Source: Methanosarcina barkeri MS (GTDB taxonomy: Archaea; Halobacteriota; Methanosarcinia; Methanosarcinales; Methanosarcinaceae). Taken from it: a DNA stretch of 64,000 nucleotides. Positions within the stretch are counted from its first letter, which is position 1; each line of letters opens with the position of its first letter. The DNA is taken from NCBI RefSeq assembly GCF_000970025.1, contig NZ_CP009528.1:3769168-3833167 (forward strand), given 5' to 3'. A program made the position numbers and the translations under genes. Below the pieces are notes generated by a model that was given only the letters and a program-made list of their open reading frames with translations, did not search any database and was not told the origin of the DNA. Positions 47,207 through 56,444 of the stretch are shown one piece after another.

Positions 47207-47423
47207 TTGTTACCCCCTGCCCCTTTTATTTTCTGTTCCAGTTTCTTCTTTTACTATCTTCTCCTTTCTTTCCTTTCTGCATAAATAGTCTTCAAATACC
47301 TGTGCCTTTCCTCAATAGATCTCCAATCAATAGATCTCCAAATATCTTTTCTTCATTCAATAAGTCTTCAAATACCGTTCATTCAATAAATCTTTAAATG
47401 TATGTTATTTCTTCAATAAATCT

Positions 47424-49172
47424 TCAAATGCCTCTGCCTTCCTTTAAATTCCGGACTTCTGTAAGTGTAGTAATATCATAAAGTCCTTTATCATGTCTTA
47501 TGCGTAAAAAGCGAGGAAAACGCAGAGCAAGCCCGGTATTTCCTTTTCCCTGCCCGGCAGTGTGACTCGGGCTTTCAGTAATTTCCGAACCAAGGACTTC
47601 AATAACCAGAGACGGTTCTACAAAGATATCCGGAAGCATTCTACTTTTTATGAGTACATTTTTAGGGACTTCAGAAATAATATGCTCTGAAAGTAAGCTG
47701 TCGATTTCTTTCGCGTCCTCTTCTGTGAACCCGGTTCCAACTTTTGTAAAAGTTTCAAAACGCTGTTCCTCTTCATTAAGAATTGCACAGAGGAGAGACC
47801 CAAATGAACCTTTCCTTTTTCCTCGTCCGTAATATTTCCCTACAATTGCAAGGTCAAAGGTCTCTCTCATCCCGCTGGCATATTCTTCTTTCCATTTGAG
47901 CCAGAGCCAGCTCCTTTTTCCGGCTTCGTAAATAGAATTCCGATCCATAGATTTGATTATAATTCCTTCAAGCTTCTTTTCCAGAGCCTCGTTGAAAAAG
48001 TCCTCTATTTCTTCAAGATTATCCGTAACAATTCTTCTAGCAAGGCGAAGAATTTCTGATTCCTTTACATATTTCTCAAGGATAGCTCGTCTTTCCGGGT
48101 AAGATTTTTTCAGAAGCGAATTTCCTTCCAAGTACAGGATATCGAAAAAGAATACGGCAACAGGGCAAATTTCAGCATATTTTTGGACCTCATACTTTCT
48201 GCGCCTCTTCATTAGTCTCTGGAATGAATAAAATTCTCCAGTTGAATCGTCTGCTTTCCTGCCTTCAACGTATGCAACGATTTCCCCATCAAGCACGATT
48301 TTCTCTGCAAGAATGCCTTTCCTGACTGCTTCCACAACATCGGGATACTGGGCAGTTATATCTTCAAGCCTTCGAGAAAAAGCTTTAACCTCTTCTCCGT
48401 TTTTATGGATCTGCACTCTCTCCCCATCATATTTTTCTTCGGCTGCTTTTTTTCCGGGAATTCGTTCTTCAAGCTCTTCAAAGGTTTCCACGCGCTGCGC
48501 AAGCATTGACCTTACAGGCCGGCCAAGTTTTATGGAGAAGCGCCCAAGAGCTTTCGGACCGTGTTCTGCAAGGGATTCTGCAAGCTCTCCGATGTCAGTA
48601 CAAACGCTATAGCTTTCTTTGATCTTGACGACATATTTTTCGTCCCCTGTAAAAGCGATAGAAAATGCCTCAAGCAAAAATTGGTCCCCAAAACCAAGCC
48701 TTAGTTTCCCAAGTACAATCCTGACTATGTATTTTCCTTCTTTGGGACTGGCTCGCTACAGGATACTGGAAAGCAGCCCGGTTTTTTCCTCCTGACTTCC
48801 TTTTCCTGAGGCTTCTTTTATCTCTTTTAATCTTCCAAACACTTCATCAATTGCCAGAGACTTTTCTTCTCTACGATTTAACTCAAAAGCTACATTCCCA
48901 AGGTCCCCTGTCCTTGAATATCTTTTTTTAACCTCTTCTTCGGAAACTTCGTATGCTCCGGCAATAGCTTTTAAAGCGAGCTTATCTCCTATTCCCAGTG
49001 CTGTATTCTCAAAAGCAGGTCCTATGCTCCCGAGAAAAAGGTATGCACTGTCATTTACTTCCTTTCCTTCCAGCCCCTAAAAAAAATTAGCAATTTTCCT
49101 GACGATTTCCTTATGGGATGTTATGTTTTCAAGTTCCTCAAAAAGCTCCGCAAGCTCTATGAATCGAGCCAT
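47424..49172 (-). CDS. lig: ATP-dependent DNA ligase with two in-frame UAG (putative pyrrolysine) codons
   Basis: This 583-codon frame encodes the replicative DNA ligase that seals nicks. It is open from ATG 49172 (after GAGAGGGT) to TGA at 47424 except for TAG at codon 32 (49077-49079) and codon 139 (48756-48758). Both sides of each TAG read as ligase in the same frame: VRKIANFF then GLEGKEVND; GLLSSIL then RASPKEGKYIVRIVLG. Conserved parts include LFLGSIGPAFENTALGIG, the catalytic Lys in EEKYDGERVQIHKNG (about residue 247), LDGEIVAY and EGIIIKS. The frame is undamaged otherwise, so pyrrolysine insertion is the simplest reading in Methanosarcina. A start inside the gene (TTG 48677) would remove the DNA-binding domain. 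Confidence 0.88.
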
Positions 49173-49385
49173 TACCCTCTCCCCGAAAAAACGCTTTGAA
49201 ATTTTTCTCTATACTAGAATTCAATTTGCAGGTCTTTATCGCTTTGCACCCTCAAATTTCAGAAATAGAGTTTTTCCTCTTTTCCCCATGAAACAACTAT
49301 CTCTGCCGTTCTCTCTTCATTACCGAAACCTTTAATATCTAAAAGATGCATGAGGAGAATACACATCACCTCTATATATCTTCAT

Positions 49386-49457
49386 GCGGCTGTGGTTTAG
49401 CGGCTATGACCTGAGCTTCCCAAGCTTAGAACCCGGGTTCGAATCCCGGCAGTCGCA
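49386..49457 (+). tRNA. tRNA-Gly(CCC)
   Basis: Acceptor GCGGCTG pairs with CAGTCGC (one G-U), with discriminator A. Anticodon stem TGAGC/GCTTA encloses loop TTCCCAA, giving CCC, which reads GGG. The T arm CCGGG-TTCGAAT-CCCGG is perfect. No intron is present. Confidence 0.94.
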
Positions 49458-49871
49458 TTGAAAATAATTAAAAATAAGTCTTTTTTGAATTATATTTCTT
49501 TTATACGAAGTCTATTTTAAACTGTATTTCTTTTAAACTAAGTCTTTTTGAAACTGTATTTCTTAAAAACTAAGTAACTATTCAGCCTACCAAAAAAAGT
49601 TGATTGATATCGATTTGAATGAAAAATAGTTACTGTTATATTACAATTTATTTTTAATAATATTTAGAAATATCTTTACTGGCTTCGATCCCCAAAAAAT
49701 TCAGAATAAAGTTAGACTTTAAAATCCACATTAATAAATGAACTTTTTAATAAATGCGCCTATAAAAAAATTAAAGATAAACACGGATAAAAACGAATTG
49801 AAACTATCTATGTTCATATGTGTTTATCTGTGTTTTATTGAGAAGATACTATGAATCGATGTATCAGGTGT
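49458..49871. other. Spacer with dispersed hairpin repeat, no gene
   Basis: About 49780-49850 holds GATAAACACGGATAAA, GAATTGAAAC and GTGTTTATCTGTG, related to 11320-11420. Otherwise the region is AT-rich with no supported gene. Confidence 0.55.
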
Positions 49872-50771
49872 TTATTTGTGCTCTACAAGAGGTAGATAAT
49901 CCGAATAGGTGCTGTGTGTTATGTTTTTATACGCGGAGTCAGCAATGCCATCCCCGTCTTTATCTACTGCGGTTTGGGAAAATCCAGTGCCGTCAGGTTT
50001 TCCCCAGAAATTACCCGCTATATACGATCCGCCTACAATGTTAGTGCCTGAAGTTTTCGTAATGTTATAGGAATTTCCTTCTCCGTTTTTAATGGTCATA
50101 TTGGTATTGTTGAAGTAGTTGTTGTAAATAAGGTTCCTATCGCTTCTAGGGCAGATATAAAAACCGTAAACACTATTATTTTGAACAGTGTTATCTGAGA
50201 ATGTATTGCCGTCAGAGTTGCCAAAATGGATTCCTCTGCTACTATCAGAAGCCGTATTTCCTGAGAGGAGATTGTCTTTGGAACTTTGAATAGCAATCCC
50301 GTACTCTTCATTATTTGTAACTGTATTGTTTGAGATTATATTTCCACTGGAATACAGGGTATAGATCCCAAGCCCGTTATTCAAAAGTTTGTTGTTATCA
50401 ATTGTACAGTTCCTGCATGAAGACAAATAGATTCCTGAGTGAATGGGGTCTGTAGCTCCAAGAATCTTAAACCCACTAATTGTTATATTATCTGCTTTCA
50501 GAAGGAGCACGTTAGCATTTGGAGTTCCGGCTTGAATTATTGTATCATCAGGGTTTCCGGATTCTGACCTGATTGTGAGATTATCTTTAGTTATTTTGAT
50601 GTTTTCTGTATAGGTTCCGGGACTTACGGTAATTACATCGCCAGAAGTTGAATTGTTAATAGCACTTTGAATCGAACTTCCTGGCTGGACTGAAATCTCA
50701 GCCGCAGCTCCGATACCTGATATTAGTGTTAAAATAAGAACAAATGCTAATAAAGCGGTTAATTTGCTTAT
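49872..50771 (-). CDS. Secreted right-handed beta-helix (NosD-like) protein, no canonical start codon
   Basis: About 300 residues form a signal peptide (TALLAFVLILTLISGIGAAA) followed by a parallel beta-helix with NosD/CASH-type repeats: GTYTENIKITKDNLTIRS, NCTIDNNKLLNNGLGIY, GNIISNNTVTNNEEYGI and NTFSDNTVQNNSVYGFY. The C-terminus has DKDGDGIADSAY, a calcium-binding-like loop, and YSDYLPLVEH. Such proteins are surface or secreted carbohydrate-binding or processing factors. The frame is open upstream, but ATG is absent. After CGGAGG the possible starts are ATT 50777 or ATA 50771. The longest frame with a standard start begins at GTG 50510 and would lack the signal peptide. Confidence 0.75.
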   Translation of the reverse strand: MSKLTALLAFVLILTLISGIGAAAEISVQPGSSIQSAINNSTSGDVITVSPGTYTENIKITKDNLTIRSESGNPDDTIIQAGTPNANVLLLKADNITISGFKILGATDPIHSGIYLSSCRNCTIDNNKLLNNGLGIYTLYSSGNIISNNTVTNNEEYGIAIQSSKDNLLSGNTASDSSRGIHFGNSDGNTFSDNTVQNNSVYGFYICPRSDRNLIYNNYFNNTNMTIKNGEGNSYNITKTSGTNIVGGSYIAGNFWGKPDGTGFSQTAVDKDGDGIADSAYKNITHSTYSDYLPLVEHK

Positions 50772-50819
50772 TTTAATGCCTCCGTTTATTTAGAAAAGTT
50801 CTGGTGGAACTTTATTTAA

Positions 50820-51390
50820 CGAATAAATATTTACGCCCCAACACCATGCCAATTCTCGTATGTAAACGTGTTGACTTGACCAAAAAAAATGTTTTTTAAT
50901 ATAAATTCTTTAATCTAGTTTTTTCAAAACAAGAAGTCTAATATAAAAATTAAAAAATGACTGGATTTTAACCATAACCCCTTCCCTTCTTCATTTAATA
51001 ACAGTTACAAAAGTTGCTTATTTAAGAACGAATGCGGGAGAATTTTAAAAAGATCGGGCTTCGCCAGAGAAGCACAAAATAGATTTACGGGCTAACGTAC
51101 CCGTATTTAGACTAAAACGAAATATTCTAACGAGCCTACTCCATAACTCAAAATTGCTTCTTTGAATATTGAAATCAAGAATAATCAAGAGTATATGATC
51201 AAGGAAACTAGTTCTAAAACTCTTATCAATTTTGAGTATAAAACTGGTTTTGGGATGAGCTCAACTCTTCTCAGGTTAATTATGCTATCCATATGTGTTT
51301 GAGCCCAAAGATATCCCAAAATAATTATCTTCTAAACTATACGTCTACTTTGGATCGTGTTATTATTATCCTACTGATTTATTGAGATCA
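50820..51390. other. AT-rich spacer, no gene seen
   Basis: I find no ORF or RNA that I can support. GGGCTTCGCCAGAGAAGC near 51057 is a small inverted-repeat motif that resembles one near 31490. Confidence 0.5.
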
Positions 51391-51504
51391 GGACTTACGC
51401 GGCTGAACTGGGAAATCAATCGCATCAAACCTTTAACTGTATAAACCACTAAAAAAGTCACAACGCCTAATGTGCTTGATTTTGTACTTCAAGTGCGTAA
51501 GTCC
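51391..51504. mobile_element. 114-bp MITE with IS-like terminal repeats
   Basis: GGACTTACGCGGCTGAA at the left and TTCAAGTGCGTAAGTCC at the right are inverted repeats matching the outer bases of the IS at 36022-37160. The element has no coding capacity. It is similar in size to the MITE at 11716-11833. Confidence 0.7.
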
Positions 51505-51524
51505 TAGACATGAATTCTTCTGAC

Positions 51525-51935
51525 TTAAATGCGGGAAAGCTCATCAAGTGAAACCTTTTTCCTGTAGCCCATACCCTGGAATATTGCTACAAGATCTCCT
51601 TTATCATCAGTTATATTTACAGTATATGTTGAAATTTTGGGATTTATTGAGGTTTCTTTTGCCTCCGCTGTGAGAGTCTTGCCTGTTGCGGCTTTTACAA
51701 AAGAAATATTTGCATTGATAGCGACAGCAACATTACCGTACGCATTTGACGCTGCAGCAAAAGTAAGATCTGCAAGGGTAAATATTGCACCTCCCTGGAC
51801 GGTTTTCAGGGCATTAAGGTGCTTTTCCTCTATATTCATGATAGCTTTCGCATATCCAGGAGAAACTTCTAAAAGTTCAATTCCTGAAACTGCAGCGAAT
51901 TTATCGTTCTTAAAAAAGTTTTTAATATTCTCCAT
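51525..51935 (-). CDS. Hotdog-fold thioesterase (PaaI/YdiI type)
   Basis: This 136-residue protein has the hotdog signature LNALKTVQGGAIFTLADLTF near 42-61, with Gly-Gly at the turn and the catalytic acidic residue (Asp) in TLADLTFAAASN. INANISFVKAATGKTLTAEA is the second conserved strand pair. Members hydrolyse acyl-CoA thioesters; the substrate cannot be read from sequence. It is monocistronic and follows a MITE. Confidence 0.85.
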   Translation of the reverse strand: MENIKNFFKNDKFAAVSGIELLEVSPGYAKAIMNIEEKHLNALKTVQGGAIFTLADLTFAAASNAYGNVAVAINANISFVKAATGKTLTAEAKETSINPKISTYTVNITDDKGDLVAIFQGMGYRKKVSLDELSRI

Positions 51936-52121
51936 GTAATAACTCCAGTTATTGTATAAGTAAAATCGTGCTCTATTCTTCTTATTTTTAATTAAAGTTA
52001 TTCTTCTGAATGTAAACTTAATCCTGAATCTGCCATTTTCAGAGGTAAAATTCCTGCCGAGCCCCTAATATAACTATCAAAATCTTTTTGAACACCAAAG
52101 ATAATTTCTCCTAGGATTGAA

Positions 52122-52826
52122 GTGGTGGAAAAAAATACATTATTCTGGAAGGCAGTTATCAAAAGGACTACACAGGTTATTGCAGGCCTATTCTTTTTTA
52201 TGGTGGCGTTTTTTCTTTCTGCCGGTATGATTGATCTGCCCAGAGCATGGTTTTTCTTTAGCCTTTATTTCATCTCGGTGCTCTTTAACATGGTTATTTT
52301 CCTCAAGTTCAATCCTGAGGTCATAAGAGCACGGAGTGAAATGAAATGGGGAGAAATGAAGTGGTGGGATAAATTGTTTGCCGTGCTCTATATCATATTT
52401 CTTTTCATAATGTTTATTGTGTGCGGGCTTGATGTGGGAAGATTCCAGCTTTCAAGCCCTGGGACGGAGTTTCTAGCTATCGGCGTTGTAATTTTCATCG
52501 TGGGATGGGTTTTTGTAACGTGGGCAATGGTCGAAAACAAATTTTTTGAAACTACAGTCCGCATCCAAAAAGAAAAGAGACATAGAGTTGTTATCACAGG
52601 ACCTTATGCTATCGTCCGGCATCCGGGATATGCCGGCATGATACTGTTTTACGGCTGCGCTCCGTTCGTCATTGGCTCTCTTTATGGACTGATACCTGCA
52701 CTGTTACTTGCTGTTACTTTTGTTTTCCGCACATACTTCGAAGACAGGATGCTCTACAAAGAGCTTCCAGGATATAGAGAATACACAAAGAAGGTAAGGT
52801 ATCGGCTTGTGCCGTTTATTTGGTGA
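52122..52826 (+). CDS. ICMT/PEMT-family membrane methyltransferase
   Basis: This 234-residue protein has about five membrane helices and the isoprenylcysteine carboxyl methyltransferase C-terminal signature: HRVVITGPYAIVRHPGYAGM near 162-181, then YFEDRMLYKELPGYREYTKK near 205-224. The family methylates lipid-like or prenylated substrates using SAM within the membrane; the archaeal substrate is unknown. Start is GTG 52122 or GTG 52125. Confidence 0.85.
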   Translation: MVEKNTLFWKAVIKRTTQVIAGLFFFMVAFFLSAGMIDLPRAWFFFSLYFISVLFNMVIFLKFNPEVIRARSEMKWGEMKWWDKLFAVLYIIFLFIMFIVCGLDVGRFQLSSPGTEFLAIGVVIFIVGWVFVTWAMVENKFFETTVRIQKEKRHRVVITGPYAIVRHPGYAGMILFYGCAPFVIGSLYGLIPALLLAVTFVFRTYFEDRMLYKELPGYREYTKKVRYRLVPFIW

Positions 52827-53120
52827 GAAATAAAAGAATCACTTTTATTCTCGACTTTATTCTCGACTTTATTCTCAACTAGAATAGTTTCATAACTATT
52901 TTCATGATCAGATTACCAGATAATTATTCAGAACATAAAATTCAGAGATACAGTTTTGATTTTTGAGATGAGCTCTATGGATACGTGATAGAAAATTACT
53001 TTTAAAACGCCATCTGACCCTTAAAACCAGACTAATCTGTATAGTTGATAGAGATTAATTATTTATAAACGGATCGTTTATTATTTATTTGATTTATATT
53101 AAATTATATTTTATTTAATT

Positions 53121-53134
53121 TAAATATATATAAT
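53121..53134 (+). promoter_or_regulatory. TATA-box-like sequence
   Basis: TAAATATATATAAT lies about 40 bases before the start of the methionine-rich protein gene, at a fitting distance for an archaeal promoter with a short leader. It stands in an AT-rich tract, so it is only suggestive. Confidence 0.35.
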
Positions 53135-53170
53135 CGGCCTGTTGGTCGAGCTCGTATACGGGGGTTAAGA

Positions 53171-54373
53171 ATGAAAATGAAATTAATCGTTTCTCTGCTA
53201 GCGTTATGCATGACATTGTCTATTGTGTCTGTGCAAGCGCAGACTGACACGGACATGGTCGGAAATATGAAAAATATGAGTGCGATCCTGGCCGGAAATA
53301 TAAATGAAACCATTACCTGCAACATGACCGGAAACGCGGCTATTGTCGGCACGGATAATATAAGCGGAAAAATGGGGAACATGACAAAAATGGGGAACAT
53401 GACAAAAATGGGGAACATGACAAAAATGGGGAACATGACAAAAATGGGGAACATGACAAAAATGGGGAACATGACAAAACCCGTGACATTTAATATAGTC
53501 GGAAAGGTGGTCATAGTCAATGACATTGGAAATATGACCGAAAAAGCGCTTATAATTGGCAAAATGGAGAATATGCCCGGAAAAGTGATTATTTTCGGAA
53601 AAATGGATAAAATGGGTGTAATGGCCACAAGAATGGAGACTAGGTCAGCCGGAAATATGTCTGCCAGAATGGCCACAAGAATGGAGAACATGTCCGGAAT
53701 GGCAGAAAACCTGCAGAACATGACCATAGTCAAGGTCGGAACCATGACTGGAACTGTGACATGCAATATGACCAAAGACATGGAAAACATACCCAAAATG
53801 GCCGCAAAAATGGAGAACAAGACCGGAAGAATGGAAAACCTGACTGTGCTCGCGGCTGGAGATATGAGTGGGACCATAACATGTGATCTGACTGGAAAAA
53901 TGATTATAATCAGAAACATGGGTAGTATGGAAGAGGTAGCCGGAAAACTATCTAATATGCCCGGAATGGCCGCAAGAATAGAGAACATAACCGGAAAAAT
54001 GGGGAACATGACCAGACCCATGATGTGTAACATGACCGGAGGCATGATTATATTTAAAGATATGGATAATATGGCCTCAATGGTCGAACAAATGGATAAT
54101 ATGCCTGGAATGGACGAAAAAATGAATTATTTGAGCGGAATGGACGCAAGTACGGTTATACTAGAGGATATGGGCATGACTGGAATGGCCGGAGAAATGG
54201 AAGACGTGACCAAAATGCCCGGAAAAATGGGTGTAACCGGAAAAAAGATTATGATCCGAAATATGGATGATATGACTCAAATAATAACCAGAACCGTTAC
54301 ATGCAACATTACTGGAAACACGACTACTATTAAGAACATGGGGAACATGACCGAAAAATTAGGTATGAAGTAA
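53171..54373 (+). CDS. Secreted methionine-rich repeat protein with many NxT/S sequons
   Basis: This 400-residue exported protein has a signal peptide (KLIVSLLALCMTLSIVSVQA). By my count about 70 residues are Met. Six exact copies of KMGNMT (18-bp DNA repeat, 53376-53480) lie near residues 67-102. A longer, diverged unit of about 50 residues recurs around TITCNMTGNAAIV, TVTCNMTKDMENI, TITCDLTGKMIII, MMCNMTGGMIIF and TVTCNITGNTTTI. More than 20 Asn-X-Thr/Ser sequons suggest heavy N-glycosylation. Paired Met residues could bind Cu(I) or absorb oxidants. It has no membrane anchor and no domain I recognise. Confidence 0.8.
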   Translation: MKMKLIVSLLALCMTLSIVSVQAQTDTDMVGNMKNMSAILAGNINETITCNMTGNAAIVGTDNISGKMGNMTKMGNMTKMGNMTKMGNMTKMGNMTKMGNMTKPVTFNIVGKVVIVNDIGNMTEKALIIGKMENMPGKVIIFGKMDKMGVMATRMETRSAGNMSARMATRMENMSGMAENLQNMTIVKVGTMTGTVTCNMTKDMENIPKMAAKMENKTGRMENLTVLAAGDMSGTITCDLTGKMIIIRNMGSMEEVAGKLSNMPGMAARIENITGKMGNMTRPMMCNMTGGMIIFKDMDNMASMVEQMDNMPGMDEKMNYLSGMDASTVILEDMGMTGMAGEMEDVTKMPGKMGVTGKKIMIRNMDDMTQIITRTVTCNITGNTTTIKNMGNMTEKLGMK

Positions 54374-54795
54374 CTATTGATCGGTAAAATGTTCGTGTAA
54401 CAAAGTATGAATAAGGAAAGGATTACCTGTCAGTTTGATTGAAAATCCGCCTCAGGAAGTAGAAGCTGCAAATATATAGTATTTACAGTTCCTTACTTCT
54501 TTATTTTTCCAGTTTTTTATCGTGCATTATCTACTCGACATGCATTATCTACTCGGCATGTTTACCTGATATCCAAAATCAGCCTTTCGATCTATTTCTG
54601 CTCTTACCGGATATTCGAGCGTCAAACAAACTTCCGGACTAAAATAGATTTATCAATAAGTCTATAAATGCCCTAAGAATACTTATTATATATATCAGTT
54701 ATTTCTTTTAACAATGCAAGTGCACTAATTTGCATGTGATCATATACTTGATGAGAGTAAAACACATGGATAAATAGCAATTAAAAGAAGAAAGA
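54374..54795. other. Spacer, no gene seen
   Basis: The 420-bp spacer has a short repeat (GCATTATCTACTCGACAT and GCATTATCTACTCGGCAT, 54523-54560) and no gene that I can support. Confidence 0.5.
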
Positions 54796-55524
54796 ATGGA
54801 ATTACTTTCCCAGATTGATTCTCTTTTTGATTTCCTTCTCACGTCACTGTCAATTTTATGGTTGATTCTTATTATTATAGACTTAGTGTCTGGTCTTTCA
54901 CCTACATTGCAGACATTAAGTTTTTTTATCTGGGGAATATTTATAATTGATTTTTTTATCGAACTGGAAGTTTCCCCGAAAAAGAAGGATTATTTAAAGG
55001 AAAACTGGCTTGTCGCTCTTTCCCTGTTTTTGCCTGCATTGAGAATCCTGAGGCTATTTAGCGGATTCAAGCTGGTTGGTTTTGCAAGCCATGTCAGATC
55101 TCTTCATCTGGCCAGTGTTCTCTCTTCTTTTTATCGGAGCTTAAGAACAGTCCGACAGATAATGGAGCAGCGAGGCTTGATATATATTCTGCTGCTTACG
55201 ACTTTGATAACTCTACTTGGAGCCGCGGGGATATATGATTTTGAGCGGCAAGGTTTTACTTCTTATTTGGATGCTCTCCGGTGGACAGCAATGATTATGA
55301 TTACAGTAGGAAGTAATTACTGGCCAAAAACCGCTGAAGGAAGGATACTGGCCTTCTTATTATCTGCTTATGCTTTATACATTCTCGTATATGTAACTGC
55401 GGCCCTTGCACACCTTCTTGTCAGAAGTGAAAAGTCGTTCTCAAAAGAGATTGAAGAACTGCGCAGCAAAGTACAGTGTCTTTCCAGTGAAATTAACAGG
55501 TTTTCAGAAAGGGAAAAAAAGTAG
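54796..55524 (+). CDS. Voltage-gated-type ion channel with a non-canonical selectivity filter
   Basis: This 242-residue protein has the layout of a six-helix tetrameric channel: S1-S3 about 10-90, an Arg-bearing S4-like segment LPALRILRLFSGFK near 80-93, and a pore module S5-P-S6 near 130-210. The pore region reads ALRWTAMIMITVGSNYWPKT, where a potassium channel would have TVGYGD. A cytoplasmic coiled-coil tail (about 213-242, IEELRSKVQCLSSEIN) may aid tetramer formation. Ion selectivity is therefore uncertain. It ends in TAG, unlike the other genes whose stops I read; reading through would add 37 residues. Confidence 0.82.
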   Translation: MELLSQIDSLFDFLLTSLSILWLILIIIDLVSGLSPTLQTLSFFIWGIFIIDFFIELEVSPKKKDYLKENWLVALSLFLPALRILRLFSGFKLVGFASHVRSLHLASVLSSFYRSLRTVRQIMEQRGLIYILLLTTLITLLGAAGIYDFERQGFTSYLDALRWTAMIMITVGSNYWPKTAEGRILAFLLSAYALYILVYVTAALAHLLVRSEKSFSKEIEELRSKVQCLSSEINRFSEREKK

Positions 55525-56132
55525 ATTTGCAAAATTTTTCAATCTTTTTTGCTACTGGTTCTTCTCTGTTTTCCTAATTACGACCTACCATTTATCAGGC
55601 AAACACCGATAAAATTTGCAGATTATTGCATAGCTTAAAATTCGTTTTTTAATTTAATTCCTTGAATTGACAAGGCAATTTCAAATTACTGAGCGAGCAT
55701 GAACGCTCTTTGAATTAAGTATAAATTAGGTTTTGAAATAAGTCTATTAACAAAAAAAGTCTATTAACAAAAAACGTTTCGGCTAAAGATAATAAACTAT
55801 AAAAATAAAATTATATAAAATAGGCTGTAAATAGTATATTATTTGATATATTCTTTTAATTAACAATGGTTTCTTATTTATATTTCTATATCTATTATAT
55901 TCTTTGAGTATAATCTCCTGTTGGTACGTACTATTTGTTGGGGCAACTTGGGATCATTTTAATCGGTACATTTTTTCGGCACATAAAATGAGAGCAAAAT
56001 CTGTCGGTAATATGCCTTCCAGAATACCGTCAATAACTAAGTGATAAAATAACGCTTAAGTGCTGTATATACCGATAAAAATGGTTGAAACACCGACAGC
56101 TTAGTCGTATCAAACAATAGGAGTGTGTACAA
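55525..56132. other. AT-rich spacer, no gene seen
   Basis: No supported ORF. Around 56040-56110 the sequence has CTGTATATACC, which could be the TATA region of the next gene, and GAAACACCGACAGC, which partly inverts AATCTGTCGGTAA near 56000. Confidence 0.45.
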
Positions 56133-56444
56133 ATGAGAATACTTAAGAAGACAATAAGCGTGCTAGTGCTGGTCTTTTTTGTAGCATCTCTGACAGTTGG
56201 GTCAGCCAGTGCAGGTTACTGTAAAAATAAATGCGACTGCAATAAGGATAAATGCTGTGACTGGGGATGCAAAGATAAATGCAATCACAAAGATAAATGC
56301 GGCTGCGGCTGCGGCTGCGACTATGACTTTGACTTCGACGCCTTCTTTGGAGGTAGCTTCTTCGGATACGATTGCTTCCTAGGAAATGGTTGCTTCTTTG
56401 GAACAGGCGACTCCTGGATTGACGGCTGGAATGACTGTTGTTAA
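56133..56444 (+). CDS. Small secreted cysteine-rich protein
   Basis: This 103-residue precursor has a clear signal peptide (TISVLVLVFFVASLTVGSAS, cleavage after Ser-Ala near 27). The mature part is very Cys-rich: YCKNKCDCNKDKCCDWGCKD, then KCNHKDKCGCGCGCDYDFDF, and it ends WNDCC. A central Phe/Gly/Asp-rich stretch (DAFFGGSFFGYDCF) follows. The Cys-Xaa-Cys spacing and Asp residues suggest metal binding or a disulfide-rich envelope peptide. I recognise no family. RBS is AGGAGTG before ATG 56133, and the gene stands alone between two long spacers. Confidence 0.72.
   Translation: MRILKKTISVLVLVFFVASLTVGSASAGYCKNKCDCNKDKCCDWGCKDKCNHKDKCGCGCGCDYDFDFDAFFGGSFFGYDCFLGNGCFFGTGDSWIDGWNDCC

Noticed and set aside
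47424-48677. Ligase as a 417-residue protein starting at TTG 48677
   Set aside because: The frame continues upstream to ATG 49172 with ligase-like sequence, and the shorter form would lack the N-terminal DNA-binding domain.
53104-54045. 313-codon minus-strand ORF rich in Phe, Ile and Met
   Set aside because: It is the antisense shadow of the methionine-rich repeat gene; the plus strand has the signal peptide, RBS and sequons.
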